Assembly (NCBI GenBank): GCA_021768185.1
Contig: JAETNP010000018.1
Location: 1-58,391, forward strand
Direction: 5' to 3'
Length of the DNA: 58,391 nucleotides
DNA from: Oscillospiraceae bacterium
GTDB taxonomy: Bacteria; Bacillota; Clostridia; Oscillospirales; Oscillospiraceae
The position numbers and the translations under genes are program-made. Shown piece by piece: positions 49,950 to 57,840 of the stretch. A model generated the notes under the pieces. The model saw only the letters and a program-made list of their open reading frames with translations. It searched no databases and was not told the origin of the DNA. Within the stretch, counting starts at the first letter, position 1, and every line of letters starts with the position of its first letter.

Positions 49950-51127
49950 TGCTGGCAGAACTGATGAAAAAGCGCTCCAAGCTGGTCATCGGACTGATGG
50001 GCGGGACCTCCGCCGATGGTGTGGATGCCGTCCTCGTCCGCATTGACGGCTGGGGCGAGGAGACGCGGATGGAGCAGCTGGCCTACGTCAGCATTCCCTT
50101 TGAGAGCGAGGTACGCCGGAGGATCCTGGATATTGCCCGGGGGGACTTTGGCGGCAGCCGGGAGCTGGGGCGGATGAACATGCTGCTGGGAGAACTGTAC
50201 CTGGATGCTTGCCTTCGGCTGTGCCGCCGGGCGGGAGTGGAGCCCGGTCAGATCGATCTCATCGGCAGCCATGGCCAAACGGTCTACCACCAGCCGGTGA
50301 AAGAGCCTTACCTGGGGCGGGAGATATCCGCTACCTATCAGATCGGCGATGTGTCCATACTCTGTGAAAAGATCGGCGCGCCGGTGGTGTCGGACTTCCG
50401 GGTCCGGGATATGGCGGCGGGAGGCCAGGGGGCGCCCCTGGTGCCCTACACAGAATATCTGCTCTACCGGAAAGAGGGGAGCGATATCGCGCTGCAAAAC
50501 ATCGGCGGCATGGGCAATATTACTTTCCTGCCCAGAGGCGGCGCGCTGGATGAACTGATCGCTTTCGACACAGGTCCCGGCAACGTACTGATCGATGCGG
50601 TGGTGGAGCGGCTCTCCAAGGGGAAACTGCGGTATGACGAGGGCGGCGTCCTAGCGGCGTCCTGCCCAGTCAGCGAAGAGCTGCTGGACCGCCTGCTGGA
50701 AGATCCTTACCTCCGGCAAAAGCCGCCCAAGACTACGGGGCGGGAAAAATATGACCAGGCATTCCTGCAAGATATGTACCGGATGGCGGATGCGCTATCG
50801 CTTTCGGACGGGGAGGTCCTGTCAACGGTGACCTGTTATACGGCCCGGACCATTGCCCTCGCCGTGCGGCGCCATCTGCCCCGCCTGCCGGAACTTTTGA
50901 TCGTGGGCGGCGGCGGGAGCTACAACCTTACGCTGCTGAACTTCCTGCGGGAGTCCCTGCCGGAGGTCAAGGTGGTAACCAACGAGGATCTGGGCCGGGA
51001 CGGAGACGCCAAGGAAGCGGCGGCCTTCGCCCTCCTGGCGAACGAGGCCATCCACGGCGTTTGCAGCAATGCGCCTGCTGCCACGGGAGCATCTCACCCT
51101 GTGGTGATGGGTAAGATCAGTCAATAA
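49946..51127 (+). CDS. anmK: anhydro-N-acetylmuramic acid kinase
   Basis: 393 residues from ATG 49946, overlapping the permease stop (ATGA) with GGGGAG 9 bp upstream; the frame is open far upstream but that part is the opposite-frame shadow of the permease. AnmK opens the 1,6-anhydro ring of anhMurNAc and phosphorylates it to MurNAc-6-phosphate, the MurQ substrate. Motifs: GLMGGTSADGVDAVL, IGSHGQTVYHQP, QNIGGMGNITFLP, FDTGPGNVLID and VGGGGSYN. Confidence 0.95.
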   Translation: MMLAELMKKRSKLVIGLMGGTSADGVDAVLVRIDGWGEETRMEQLAYVSIPFESEVRRRILDIARGDFGGSRELGRMNMLLGELYLDACLRLCRRAGVEPGQIDLIGSHGQTVYHQPVKEPYLGREISATYQIGDVSILCEKIGAPVVSDFRVRDMAAGGQGAPLVPYTEYLLYRKEGSDIALQNIGGMGNITFLPRGGALDELIAFDTGPGNVLIDAVVERLSKGKLRYDEGGVLAASCPVSEELLDRLLEDPYLRQKPPKTTGREKYDQAFLQDMYRMADALSLSDGEVLSTVTCYTARTIALAVRRHLPRLPELLIVGGGGSYNLTLLNFLRESLPEVKVVTNEDLGRDGDAKEAAAFALLANEAIHGVCSNAPAATGASHPVVMGKISQ

Positions 51128-51203
51128 GTCGATGAAGAGGCCGCTGGTGAAAGAGAATTGCTTTGATCGGCGGCTCTTTTATCTGAAAAGAGGTGCGACA
51201 GCT

Positions 51204-52721
51204 ATGAAAAAGACCGTAAGAGATATGACGCTGCAGGAGAAGCTGGGCCAGCTGATCATGACCGGTCTGCCCGGCACGGAGGTGGATGAGAATTTTGTCC
51301 GCCTGGTGCGGGAAGAGAAGATTGGCAATGTGATCCTGTTTCAATATAACCAGCGGGAGGAAGATCAGTTGGCCGCACTGTGCGGCGGTCTGCGGGAACT
51401 GATCGAGGCGGAGACCGGCCTGCCGCCGCTGATCGCCTCCGATGAGGAGGGAGGCGTGGTCTCCCGCCTGCCGGAGACCATGGGGAAGATGCCCTCCGCT
51501 ATGGCGCTGGCCGCGTTGGGAGATCCCCAGGCAGTCTATGATGCGGCCCTCTGGACCGGACGGCAGCTGCGGGGCGTGGGGATCAACTTCGTGCTGGCGC
51601 CCGTGCTGGACGTCAACAACAATCTGAAGAACCCGGTGATCGGTGTGCGAAGCTTCGGCAGGGACGCGCAGACAGTCTCCCGCCTGGGCCGGGAGGCGCT
51701 GCGGGGTTTCCGGGATGCGGGCATCCTCTGCTCGGGGAAGCACTTCCCCGGCCATGGGGATACCACCACAGATCCCCATATCGGCTTTGCCCGGGTGTCC
51801 AGGAGCAGAGAGGAACTGCGCCGACTGGAACTGGTCCCCTTCCACATGGCGGTGGAGGAGGATATCCCGGCTATCATGATCGCTCACGTGGCGCTCACGG
51901 AGGAGGACGGCCTGCCTGCCACCCTGTCGGAGCGCGTGATTCGGGGACTGCTGCGGGAGGAGCTGGGCTTTGACGGTCTGGCTGTCTCGGACTGCATGGA
52001 GATGGACGCCGTCCGCGCCGGTTTCGGTACCGCAGCCGGCGCGGTCCGCAGCATCATGGCGGGGATAGATCTGGTCTGCATCTCCAGGAGTGAGGATCAG
52101 GTCCGCGTTGCGCTGCGCGGACTGCGGGAGGCGGCGGAGAGCGGCGCGCTGCCCATGGCGCAGATCGACAGATCCGTGGAACGGGTGCTTGCCTGTAAGG
52201 CCCGCTATGCAGGGCCCCCACCCGCATGGACGGCGGAGAAAAGGGAGCGGTGCATCGCTTTGGCAGAGGATCTTTTCGCCGGAAGCGTGGCGTGCGGCGT
52301 CCAGCCCAGGGACGGACGTTTCCCCTTGGGCGCCGCGCCAAGATTCCTCAGCCCCATCCGCCAGCAGCTGTCCCTTGTAACAGAGAAAGCCGTGCGGCTC
52401 TCCATGGCGGAGGAACTGGCGGCAGAATTTGGCGGCGAGGCCAGAGAAATGCCCCTCCGGCCCGGCGAACGGGAACGGGCGGAGATCCTGCAATGGGTAG
52501 CCGGCGGGACCTCGGTGGTAGCCGGGACGCTGAACGCCACGGTATATCCGGAGCAGATGGCGCTGCTGGAAGAACTGACAAAGCTGGAGGTCCCGATGGC
52601 CTGTGTGACCTTGCGGGCACCCTTTGAGCTGGAGTGGATGCCGGAGCGGGTATTCCGCATCCCGGTTTATGAATATTCCTGGCGGGGCATCCGGCAGGTG
52701 TGCCGGTATTTGCAGGTATAA
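51204..52721 (+). CDS. nagZ: GH3 beta-N-acetylglucosaminidase, NagZ-like
   Basis: 505 residues from ATG 51204 behind AGAGGTG. The NagZ hallmark KHFPGHGDTTTDPH with the His acid/base lies at about 179-192 and the nucleophile Asp in VSDCMEMDAV at about 260. The last 150 residues are a second, sandwich-like domain, as in the two-domain NagZ (YbbD) of Bacillus. No signal peptide is seen, so it would split imported GlcNAc-(anh)MurNAc inside the cell. Confidence 0.9.
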   Translation: MKKTVRDMTLQEKLGQLIMTGLPGTEVDENFVRLVREEKIGNVILFQYNQREEDQLAALCGGLRELIEAETGLPPLIASDEEGGVVSRLPETMGKMPSAMALAALGDPQAVYDAALWTGRQLRGVGINFVLAPVLDVNNNLKNPVIGVRSFGRDAQTVSRLGREALRGFRDAGILCSGKHFPGHGDTTTDPHIGFARVSRSREELRRLELVPFHMAVEEDIPAIMIAHVALTEEDGLPATLSERVIRGLLREELGFDGLAVSDCMEMDAVRAGFGTAAGAVRSIMAGIDLVCISRSEDQVRVALRGLREAAESGALPMAQIDRSVERVLACKARYAGPPPAWTAEKRERCIALAEDLFAGSVACGVQPRDGRFPLGAAPRFLSPIRQQLSLVTEKAVRLSMAEELAAEFGGEAREMPLRPGERERAEILQWVAGGTSVVAGTLNATVYPEQMALLEELTKLEVPMACVTLRAPFELEWMPERVFRIPVYEYSWRGIRQVCRYLQV

Positions 52722-52733
52722 GGAGGCTGCGGG

Positions 52734-53804
52734 ATGGAACGATGCAACGAGAGGTTTTCCCGGCTGGTGCAGTCCTTTGCGGAACAGGGGTATTTCCAAG
52801 CGGCGTCCTTTGCTGTTTTTGACCGGCAGAGGATCCTCTGCCAAGGGGCCTGTGGCGATGCGGTGCCGGAGACGGTGTTCGACCTGGCTTCCCTGACGAA
52901 GCTGTTTACCGCCACGATCTTGCTGAAATTGGTGGACGAAGGGCGGCTGGATCTGGAGGAAAAGGTGCTGCCCCTGCTGGATGTCCCGGAAAAGAACGGC
53001 ATTCTGCGGGAGCATCTGGCGGAGGTATCTCTGTTTGAGCTGCTGACCCACACCTCCGGCCTTCCGGCGTGGTATCCCCTTTATGCCGGAACCGGCAGCC
53101 TGTGGGACCGCATGGAGCAGGCGGTCGTGCTGGAGGCCGGCAGAGAGAAGCCGCCCATGGTCTATAGCGATCTGGGCTTCATCCTGGCAGGCCGCCTGGT
53201 AGAACAGGCGGCAGAGCGCAGCCTTCCGGAAGCAGTGGAGACGTACATCCGCCGTCCGCTGGGGATCCGGGTGTTGACCTATCTGCCGAAGGGCTGTGGA
53301 CGGGAGGCCCTGGAGGGGAGGTCTCTGGCAGTATCCTGCTTTGGAAACGGCATCGAGCGGGAGATGTGCCGGCAGAGGGACATTTCCTTTGACAGTTTCC
53401 GGCCGGAGGGCGCGGCGGTGGCCGGGGAGGCCAATGATGGCAACGCATGGTACTTTTTTGACGGTGTCAGCGGCCATGCGGGCCTGTTCTCCGATGCTGC
53501 CGGTATAGCGGCGCTGGGGAGATTTTATCTGACAGCAGAGGCGGCAGTGTTCCATCAGGCGATGGAGGAGCAGGCGTATGGACGGGGCCTAGGATTTGAG
53601 ATGGGGCCCCGGTACCCCAGCGGCTGCGGCCATACAGGGTTCACCGGGACGAGCCTCTACCTGTGCCCGGACCGGGGGATCGGCGGTGTTCTGCTGACAA
53701 ACCGGCTGGCTGTCCCATCGGGAGAGATCAAGAATATCGACCCGTGCCGCAGGGCTTTTCACGAGGCTGTCCTGGCGGCACCGGAGCAAGGAGGCGAGTG
53801 GTAA
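52734..53804 (+). CDS. serine hydrolase of the beta-lactamase/PBP4 family
   Basis: 356 residues, ATG 52734 behind AAGGAGG. The three class C-type motifs are present: S53-L-T-K56, YSD (near 144, in place of YxN) and H300-T-G. It resembles the YbbE/AmlC-type proteins found in Bacillus MurNAc-recycling loci next to murQ and nagZ. No clear signal peptide. Probably an amidase or esterase acting on muropeptides or an ester; a true beta-lactamase is less likely given the context. Confidence 0.82.
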   Translation: MERCNERFSRLVQSFAEQGYFQAASFAVFDRQRILCQGACGDAVPETVFDLASLTKLFTATILLKLVDEGRLDLEEKVLPLLDVPEKNGILREHLAEVSLFELLTHTSGLPAWYPLYAGTGSLWDRMEQAVVLEAGREKPPMVYSDLGFILAGRLVEQAAERSLPEAVETYIRRPLGIRVLTYLPKGCGREALEGRSLAVSCFGNGIEREMCRQRDISFDSFRPEGAAVAGEANDGNAWYFFDGVSGHAGLFSDAAGIAALGRFYLTAEAAVFHQAMEEQAYGRGLGFEMGPRYPSGCGHTGFTGTSLYLCPDRGIGGVLLTNRLAVPSGEIKNIDPCRRAFHEAVLAAPEQGGEW

Positions 53805-53807
53805 GCT

Positions 53808-54341
53808 ATGCTGAGAAAAGCAACAAAGGACGACATCCCTGCGCTGGCGCGGATCTATGTGGAGGCTCTGCGCGAGACCTACCGGGGCATCCTGCCGGAG
53901 GACTATCTGGCCAGCCTGACGTTGGCGGAGGGCGAGGCCACCTGGACGCGCATCCTGACCAGGCCGGACCGGGAGGTGCTGGTGGACCAGCGGGACGGCG
54001 CGGTAGCCGGTCTGGCCTCCTGCCAGCCAGATGAGGGATGCAGTAAGTGGCTGAATATGGCCTCCCTCTATGTGGACAGCCGCAGCCAGGGCCAGGGCGT
54101 TGGCACATCCCTGATCCGCGCAGTCTGGGAAAAAGCCCGGGCGCAGGGATATGAAGGCGTCTCCGTAGGCGTAGTGCGGGACAATACTCGGGCCAGGGAA
54201 CTCTATGAGCGCCAGGGCGCGGTGTACCTGCGGGATACGGAATACTGCTTCGGCCCTTATCCGGTGGTGTGCCGCTGCTACGTCTGGCCGCTGTCGGAGG
54301 TCCTGCCGGATGGTGATGCAGAGGGGAGAGAGCTGCTGTGA
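53808..54341 (+). CDS. GNAT family N-acetyltransferase
   Basis: 177 residues, ATG 53808 behind AAGGAGG, 3 bp after the serine hydrolase. Classic acetyl-CoA loop LYVDSRSQGQGVGTSLIRAV at about 85-104 and the terminal N-x-x-A-x-x-x-Y block DNTRARELYERQGA. Acceptor unknown: an amino sugar, a peptide or a protein amine. Last gene of the MurNAc operon. Confidence 0.85.
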   Translation: MLRKATKDDIPALARIYVEALRETYRGILPEDYLASLTLAEGEATWTRILTRPDREVLVDQRDGAVAGLASCQPDEGCSKWLNMASLYVDSRSQGQGVGTSLIRAVWEKARAQGYEGVSVGVVRDNTRARELYERQGAVYLRDTEYCFGPYPVVCRCYVWPLSEVLPDGDAEGRELL

Positions 54342-54766
54342 AAATTCCAAATGTCTGGATTTGTAAGATGTCCATTCCGCTGAAAGGGCTCTTTCGGGTC
54401 GCTCTGTGAGCATAGACAAAGCTACCAACGCCGCCAACAGGACTTTTGATGTGTTTTCATGCAAGGGCATTTGCTCTGCGGATCATTTCTTGAAAATGAT
54501 CCGGGATTTTATTCATACATTTCCTCTGCCACACAGGCAGGGTGAGAAATCAGACTTGGGGGATATTCCTCAGCTTTAAGCAAAGTTGGCGGTCATCAAC
54601 CGGTCAGGTTCAGGAATTGGACTCGTCTTGCCGACCCACAGCCTGACCCACTACGGGAAATGACCGTACGGATACGATGGACGAAGCAGCGCTCCGGAAT
54701 CATAAAATCCGGGCCCAAAAGGCCCGGACGGAGAGTGAAGTATGTTGTTGTCTGTCCTATCGAATA
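54342..54766. other. noncoding right end of element 1
   Basis: 425 bp without a gene. It contains a boundary-motif copy ATTCATACATTTCCTCTGCC (54511-54530), the right-end direct repeats GACCCACAG-CCT-GACCCAC (54633-54651) and a hairpin TCCGGGCC / GGCCCGGA (54708-54728). Together these mark the distal end of the element just before attR. Confidence 0.65.
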
Positions 54767-54817
54767 TTCACACGCATGAGGCCACTGGTTCGAGTCCAGT
54801 AGTCTCCACCAAAACCC
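54767..54817 (+). repeat. attR of element 1 / left repeat of element 2
   Basis: Identical 51 bp to 35979-36029: the 3' part of tRNA-Val without its 5' half. It serves as the junction between the two tandem elements. Confidence 0.9.
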
Positions 54818-54846
54818 GGCAAATCCGAATGGATTTGCCGGGTTTT
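54811..54846 (+). terminator. terminator after the junction repeat
   Basis: AAAACCCGGCAAATCC / GGATTTGCCGGGTTTT, a perfect 16-bp stem with GAAT loop. Counterpart of 36023-36058 with paired base changes. Confidence 0.8.
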
Positions 54847-54897
54847 CTATTGTTTTTGCAGCTTTTTGAGCAGGTTGGATTTTGCGGTTCTGGGGTA

Positions 54898-54918
54898 GAC
54901 CCACACCGTGACCCACAC
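54898..54918. promoter_or_regulatory. candidate integrase arm-binding repeats (element 2)
   Basis: GACCCACAC-CGT-GACCCACAC, identical to 36110-36130 and equally placed relative to the att repeat. Confidence 0.6.
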
Positions 54919-54943
54919 GGGGATAGGTACGGATAGGACAGGG

Positions 54944-54984
54944 CAGCACAGGAGAGGATTTTAACTCTCCGGTGCTGCCTTTTT
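54944..54984. terminator. hairpin downstream of int (element 2)
   Basis: CAGCACAGGAGAG / CTCTCCGGTGCTG, 13 bp with one mismatch, followed on the plus strand by CCTTTTTT. Equivalent to the 36156-36188 hairpin although the stem bases differ. Confidence 0.55.
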
Positions 54985-54999
54985 TCGGAATATTTTTTG

Positions 55000-56157
55000 T
55001 TACATCGCTTGGCTGATGACTGCGCCGATGGTGTCCGCCGCATCCTGCTTCATTTGGGCGGTGGCGTGGGTGTAGGTGTTGAGTGTGAACCCTGCGGAGT
55101 AGTGGCCCAGGGCTCCGGAGAGGGTCTTCACGTCTACGCCGTTCTTGAGGGACAGAGTGGCGAAAAGATGCCTCATGTCGTGGAATCGGACGTGTTCCGC
55201 ACCGATGGCTTTTAGGATTTTGTCGTGGATACGGCGGAAGGCGTCTGGGTCGTACATGGTGCCGGTTTTGGGCGAGGGGAACATGTACTGGTTTCTGGGG
55301 TGCTTTCGGTGTTCCGCTATTAACAGGTCTACCGCCTGCTGAGGAATCGCCAGCGTGCGGATGGAGTTCTGCGTCTTAGGCTGGCTGACTACCAGTTCGC
55401 CGTTGATCCGGTTGACCTGCTTTGTCACAGAGATCGTCCGGGCTTCTGCGTCCAGGTCAGTCCAGAGGAGCGCCAGCAGTTCACCTCGCCGTAGGCCGGT
55501 GGTCAGCTCCAGGTAGAACAGGGCGAGGAGGCCGCGACGGTCTGCTTCTGCCAGATAGAGGCCGATTTTCTCCTGCGGTAGGATATGCATTTCCTTCTTC
55601 TCCAGCTTTGGGAGCTTGCAGCCCTTGGCAGGATTCACCAGAATCAGCCGCTCGGCAACTGCCTGCTCCAAGCAGTTGCTCAGAAGGGTGTGGACGCCGC
55701 GTACCACTCGAGGACTGAGGCTCTTGTCCTTCAGCTCAACTTGGTTGTCACGCTGGACACGCCCGCTCTTTTGGAGGTTGTTGTAGAACCGCTGGATCTG
55801 GATTGTAGTCAGCTTCTCCAGTTTGATACTGCCGATGCCGGGGATGATATGGTTGTTGATGTAGTTCTGGTAGTACAATTTTGTGTTAGGGCGGAGCCGG
55901 GGGTCGGCGTAGACCTCGTACCAGGTGGTGAGCCAGGTTGCCACCGTGTAGTTGTTCGTTTTGGTAACGTCCAGCTGCTGGCTGTCAGTAATTGCTTTTG
56001 CCAGCTTTTCCTTGACCTCTGCCTGGGTCTTACCCAGGACATTCTTGGTGATCCGCTTGCCGGTGGCTGGGTCGTAGGCGGCGGTGTAGCGCCCTTCCCA
56101 GCGTCCGTCCTTCCGTTTGCGGATGTTTCCTTCTCCGTTTGCCCTGCGTTTTGCCAT
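55000..56157 (-). CDS. int: tyrosine recombinase/integrase (element 2)
   Basis: 385 residues from ATG 56157 behind AAAGGAGG. Near copy of the element 1 integrase, with about 8 substitutions (for example Ala-Thr and Asn-Ser near residue 57, Gly-Arg near 287). All catalytic residues are kept: TGLRRGE, HDMRHLFATL, GALGHYSAGF, NTYTHATAQ. Since both recombinases should recognise the same tRNA-Val core, either could mobilise both elements together. Confidence 0.95.
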   Translation of the reverse strand: MAKRRANGEGNIRKRKDGRWEGRYTAAYDPATGKRITKNVLGKTQAEVKEKLAKAITDSQQLDVTKTNNYTVATWLTTWYEVYADPRLRPNTKLYYQNYINNHIIPGIGSIKLEKLTTIQIQRFYNNLQKSGRVQRDNQVELKDKSLSPRVVRGVHTLLSNCLEQAVAERLILVNPAKGCKLPKLEKKEMHILPQEKIGLYLAEADRRGLLALFYLELTTGLRRGELLALLWTDLDAEARTISVTKQVNRINGELVVSQPKTQNSIRTLAIPQQAVDLLIAEHRKHPRNQYMFPSPKTGTMYDPDAFRRIHDKILKAIGAEHVRFHDMRHLFATLSLKNGVDVKTLSGALGHYSAGFTLNTYTHATAQMKQDAADTIGAVISQAM

Positions 56158-56257
56158 TGTGCAGCGCCTCCTTTCAGCGACACACAATACCGTATGCTGG
56201 CCTCAATATCCAGTGGGTGGCGGCAGAGTTATCAGTTTGTTATCAATTGGGGGCTTC

Positions 56258-56285
56258 TATTCATATATTTCCCCTGTCCCACGGG
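56258..56285. repeat. boundary motif copy between int and xis (element 2)
   Basis: ATTCATATATTTCCCCTGTC followed by CCACGGGGAGGG, single copy here. In element 1 the same position holds two copies with the defence gene between them. Confidence 0.7.
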
Positions 56286-56293
56286 GAGGGCGT

Positions 56294-56500
56294 TTAGCCC
56301 TCCCCACATTGCTTTTCGATCCAGAGAAGGAATTTTTCCTTCGGGATGATGATTCGACTGCCCACCTTCATAGAGGGGAATTCTTTGCTGTGCGCCAGCT
56401 CGTAAGCCCCGGCCCGGCTGATACCCAGCACCTTCGCTACATCTGGAACCGACAGCATCAGTAGTAGTTCATCGTAGGTTTTGTAGCTGGATTTACTCAT
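56294..56500 (-). CDS. xis: excisionase-like MerR/HTH_17 protein (element 2)
   Basis: 68 residues from ATG 56500. Same helix-turn-helix as in element 1 (LSVPDVAKVLGISRAGAYEL, KVGSRIIIPKEKFLLWIEKQ), with conservative changes. It is only 136 bp from int, the uninterrupted arrangement. Confidence 0.85.
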   Translation of the reverse strand: MSKSSYKTYDELLLMLSVPDVAKVLGISRAGAYELAHSKEFPSMKVGSRIIIPKEKFLLWIEKQCGEG

Positions 56501-56948
56501 CTTCATCATTCTCTGGTGGCCTGTACTGATACTCCGCCGCGTCCCGGAATGAGATGTATCCACAAGTCTTCTTGACATGTTGGATGCACCTGCCGCGTAC
56601 TTTCTCCACTGCGTCCGGGCTGGCATTGAGTTCAGCGGCCAGGATATTCATCACCATGTCCATCTCCACCGCCAGCTTGAACAGCAGCCGGGAGATATGA
56701 TTTTCGCTGTCATGCACTGTGCCTTTGAAAGCGGACACCAGCATCGGTGGCAGATATTGGATCGCATTTTCTGCGGAAACATATCCGGCGTAGTATTTCG
56801 CAGCTTCCTCCAGAAATTCGCTTCTGCTCTTGCAGTTCGCCTGCTGGATTGCGCCGTCCATCATCGCCAGTGTGGACGGGTACATCCATACCGGGATGCG
56901 CTCTTTCGTTTCTCGTTTGCACTCTGTTTGAGTTTGTATTTTTGCCAT
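56493..56948 (-). CDS. ribbon-helix-helix-like element protein (element 2)
   Basis: 151 residues, ATG 56948 behind AAGGAGG; the open frame upstream of this start is noncoding in element 1 and was ignored. Almost identical to 41545-42000 (for example Gln-Arg and Asp-Glu changes in the middle, acidic tail PPENDEDE). Overlaps xis by 8 bp. Confidence 0.65.
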   Translation of the reverse strand: MAKIQTQTECKRETKERIPVWMYPSTLAMMDGAIQQANCKSRSEFLEEAAKYYAGYVSAENAIQYLPPMLVSAFKGTVHDSENHISRLLFKLAVEMDMVMNILAAELNASPDAVEKVRGRCIQHVKKTCGYISFRDAAEYQYRPPENDEDE

Positions 56949-56970
56949 ATTGACCTCCTTCATTGGTGTA

Positions 56971-57143
56971 GACCACCTGCCACAGCTACCTGGGAAATGG
57001 CTGTAACCGCTGGTACTACTGACCTCATTACTATTCCGACCACCTCTCGCAGCAAAACCGGGAATTTCCGACCACCTGACAAAAGTCCCCGACCCGCTCT
57101 GCGGGGCGATGTTCATCCGGCAGGAGGGCGCTTGCGACCACCT
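56971..57143. repeat. array of four GACCACCT boxes (element 2)
   Basis: Copies at 56971, 57038, 57070 and 57136 (spacings 67, 32, 66), exactly as in element 1, although the sequence between boxes has changed. The rest of the 56949-57393 noncoding block ends with a terminator-like stem (GGCGG...CCGCC, TTTT, 57334-57374) containing an inner hairpin TCGGAG / CTCCGA, and a boundary-motif copy at 57376-57395. Confidence 0.75.
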
Positions 57144-57393
57144 GCCTTTTTCCTGCACTTTTTTCTTCTTCTGCGCTCTCTGTCCGCTTTGGGCATTTTG
57201 CCGAATTGTTGCTCTGCGCTACCTCGGTCACAAACACCGCAACACGGCGGTTTGGGGTCGCTTGGTGCTGGGATGCCACCTCGCTTCGAGAAGCGGCACA
57301 CAGGGCTTCACAGGGGCAACGGCGGGGTAGTTTGGCGGTGGGGTCGGAGCGTCCTCCGAACCCAGCCGCCTTTTGATTTATACATTTCCCCTG

Positions 57394-57708
57394 TCACTGG
57401 GGTAGCTGCCACTCGCTACGGTCCAGTAGGTAGTAGCGGTTACAAGTCTGTCGGTGACTGCCGTTCTTCAACATTTGCACATTGCCTTTGATGTCGATGA
57501 ATCCCTTAGACTGTAATTCGTGTTATGTTCGCCGTGCCGTGGATTCTGAACACCCGCAGGCATTAGCAATAGTTTTGATCCTCGCCTGACAGGCGTTCCT
57601 GCTTCCGGTGCAGGAAGCCAAGTAGCTGTATATCGCCAGTTCATACGCTGTCAGGCCGTAGTGGAAAACCGTGGTGCTCATCTGGAAATTTCGTTCACCG
57701 AAAATCAC
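57394..57708 (-). pseudogene. helix-turn-helix protein with nonsense codon (element 2)
   Basis: Same gene as 42444-42758, but codon 62 is TAA (57523-57525) where element 1 has a Leu codon. The frame beyond the stop is intact (HELQSKGFIDIKG...). The truncated 61-residue product keeps only the first half of the winged helix, so the protein is probably lost in element 2. Confidence 0.7.
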
Positions 57709-57840
57709 TTGCTCCTCCTTTTAATTATCTGATTGATTTTTCTCGATGCATCAAGTATATTTGTTGTAACAAAAAATCCGACCCCTGTCAACGGATCCGG
57801 CAGAGGTCGGGTACGAATTCATTTTTCAATCCGATACAGA

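Larger units (their letters stand above)
35979..54817. mobile_element. integrative element 1 (18.8 kb, tRNA-Val)
   Basis: Bounded by the perfect 51-bp repeats and by matching 12-bp-period GACCCAC repeats inside each end. Contents in order: int, SIR2-STAND defence gene, xis, RHH-like gene, noncoding array, HTH gene, split DUF6076-like gene, PHP gene, and a MurNAc-scavenging operon. No relaxase, type IV secretion or replication gene is recognised, so it is at most a mobilisable island that would need help to transfer. A second related element follows directly, using the right repeat as its own left boundary. Confidence 0.8.

Noticed and set aside
51117..53555. 812-codon open frame on the minus strand across nagZ and the serine hydrolase
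   Set aside because: It spans two well-defined plus-strand genes, has no recognisable motif and carries shadow-type composition.
52734..53804. Beta-lactamase resistance gene
   Set aside because: The SxxK, YSD and HTG motifs fit the wide class C/PBP4 family, but there is no signal peptide and it lies between nagZ and a GNAT gene in a MurNAc operon, so a muropeptide-related role is more likely.
54342..54766. A gene at the right end of element 1
   Set aside because: No frame has both a start with a ribosome binding site and meaningful length; only repeats and a hairpin are visible.
36210..56157. The two element copies as an assembly duplication
   Set aside because: They differ throughout at the base level, in the HTH stop codon and in the presence of the defence gene, and different unique sequence lies between them.
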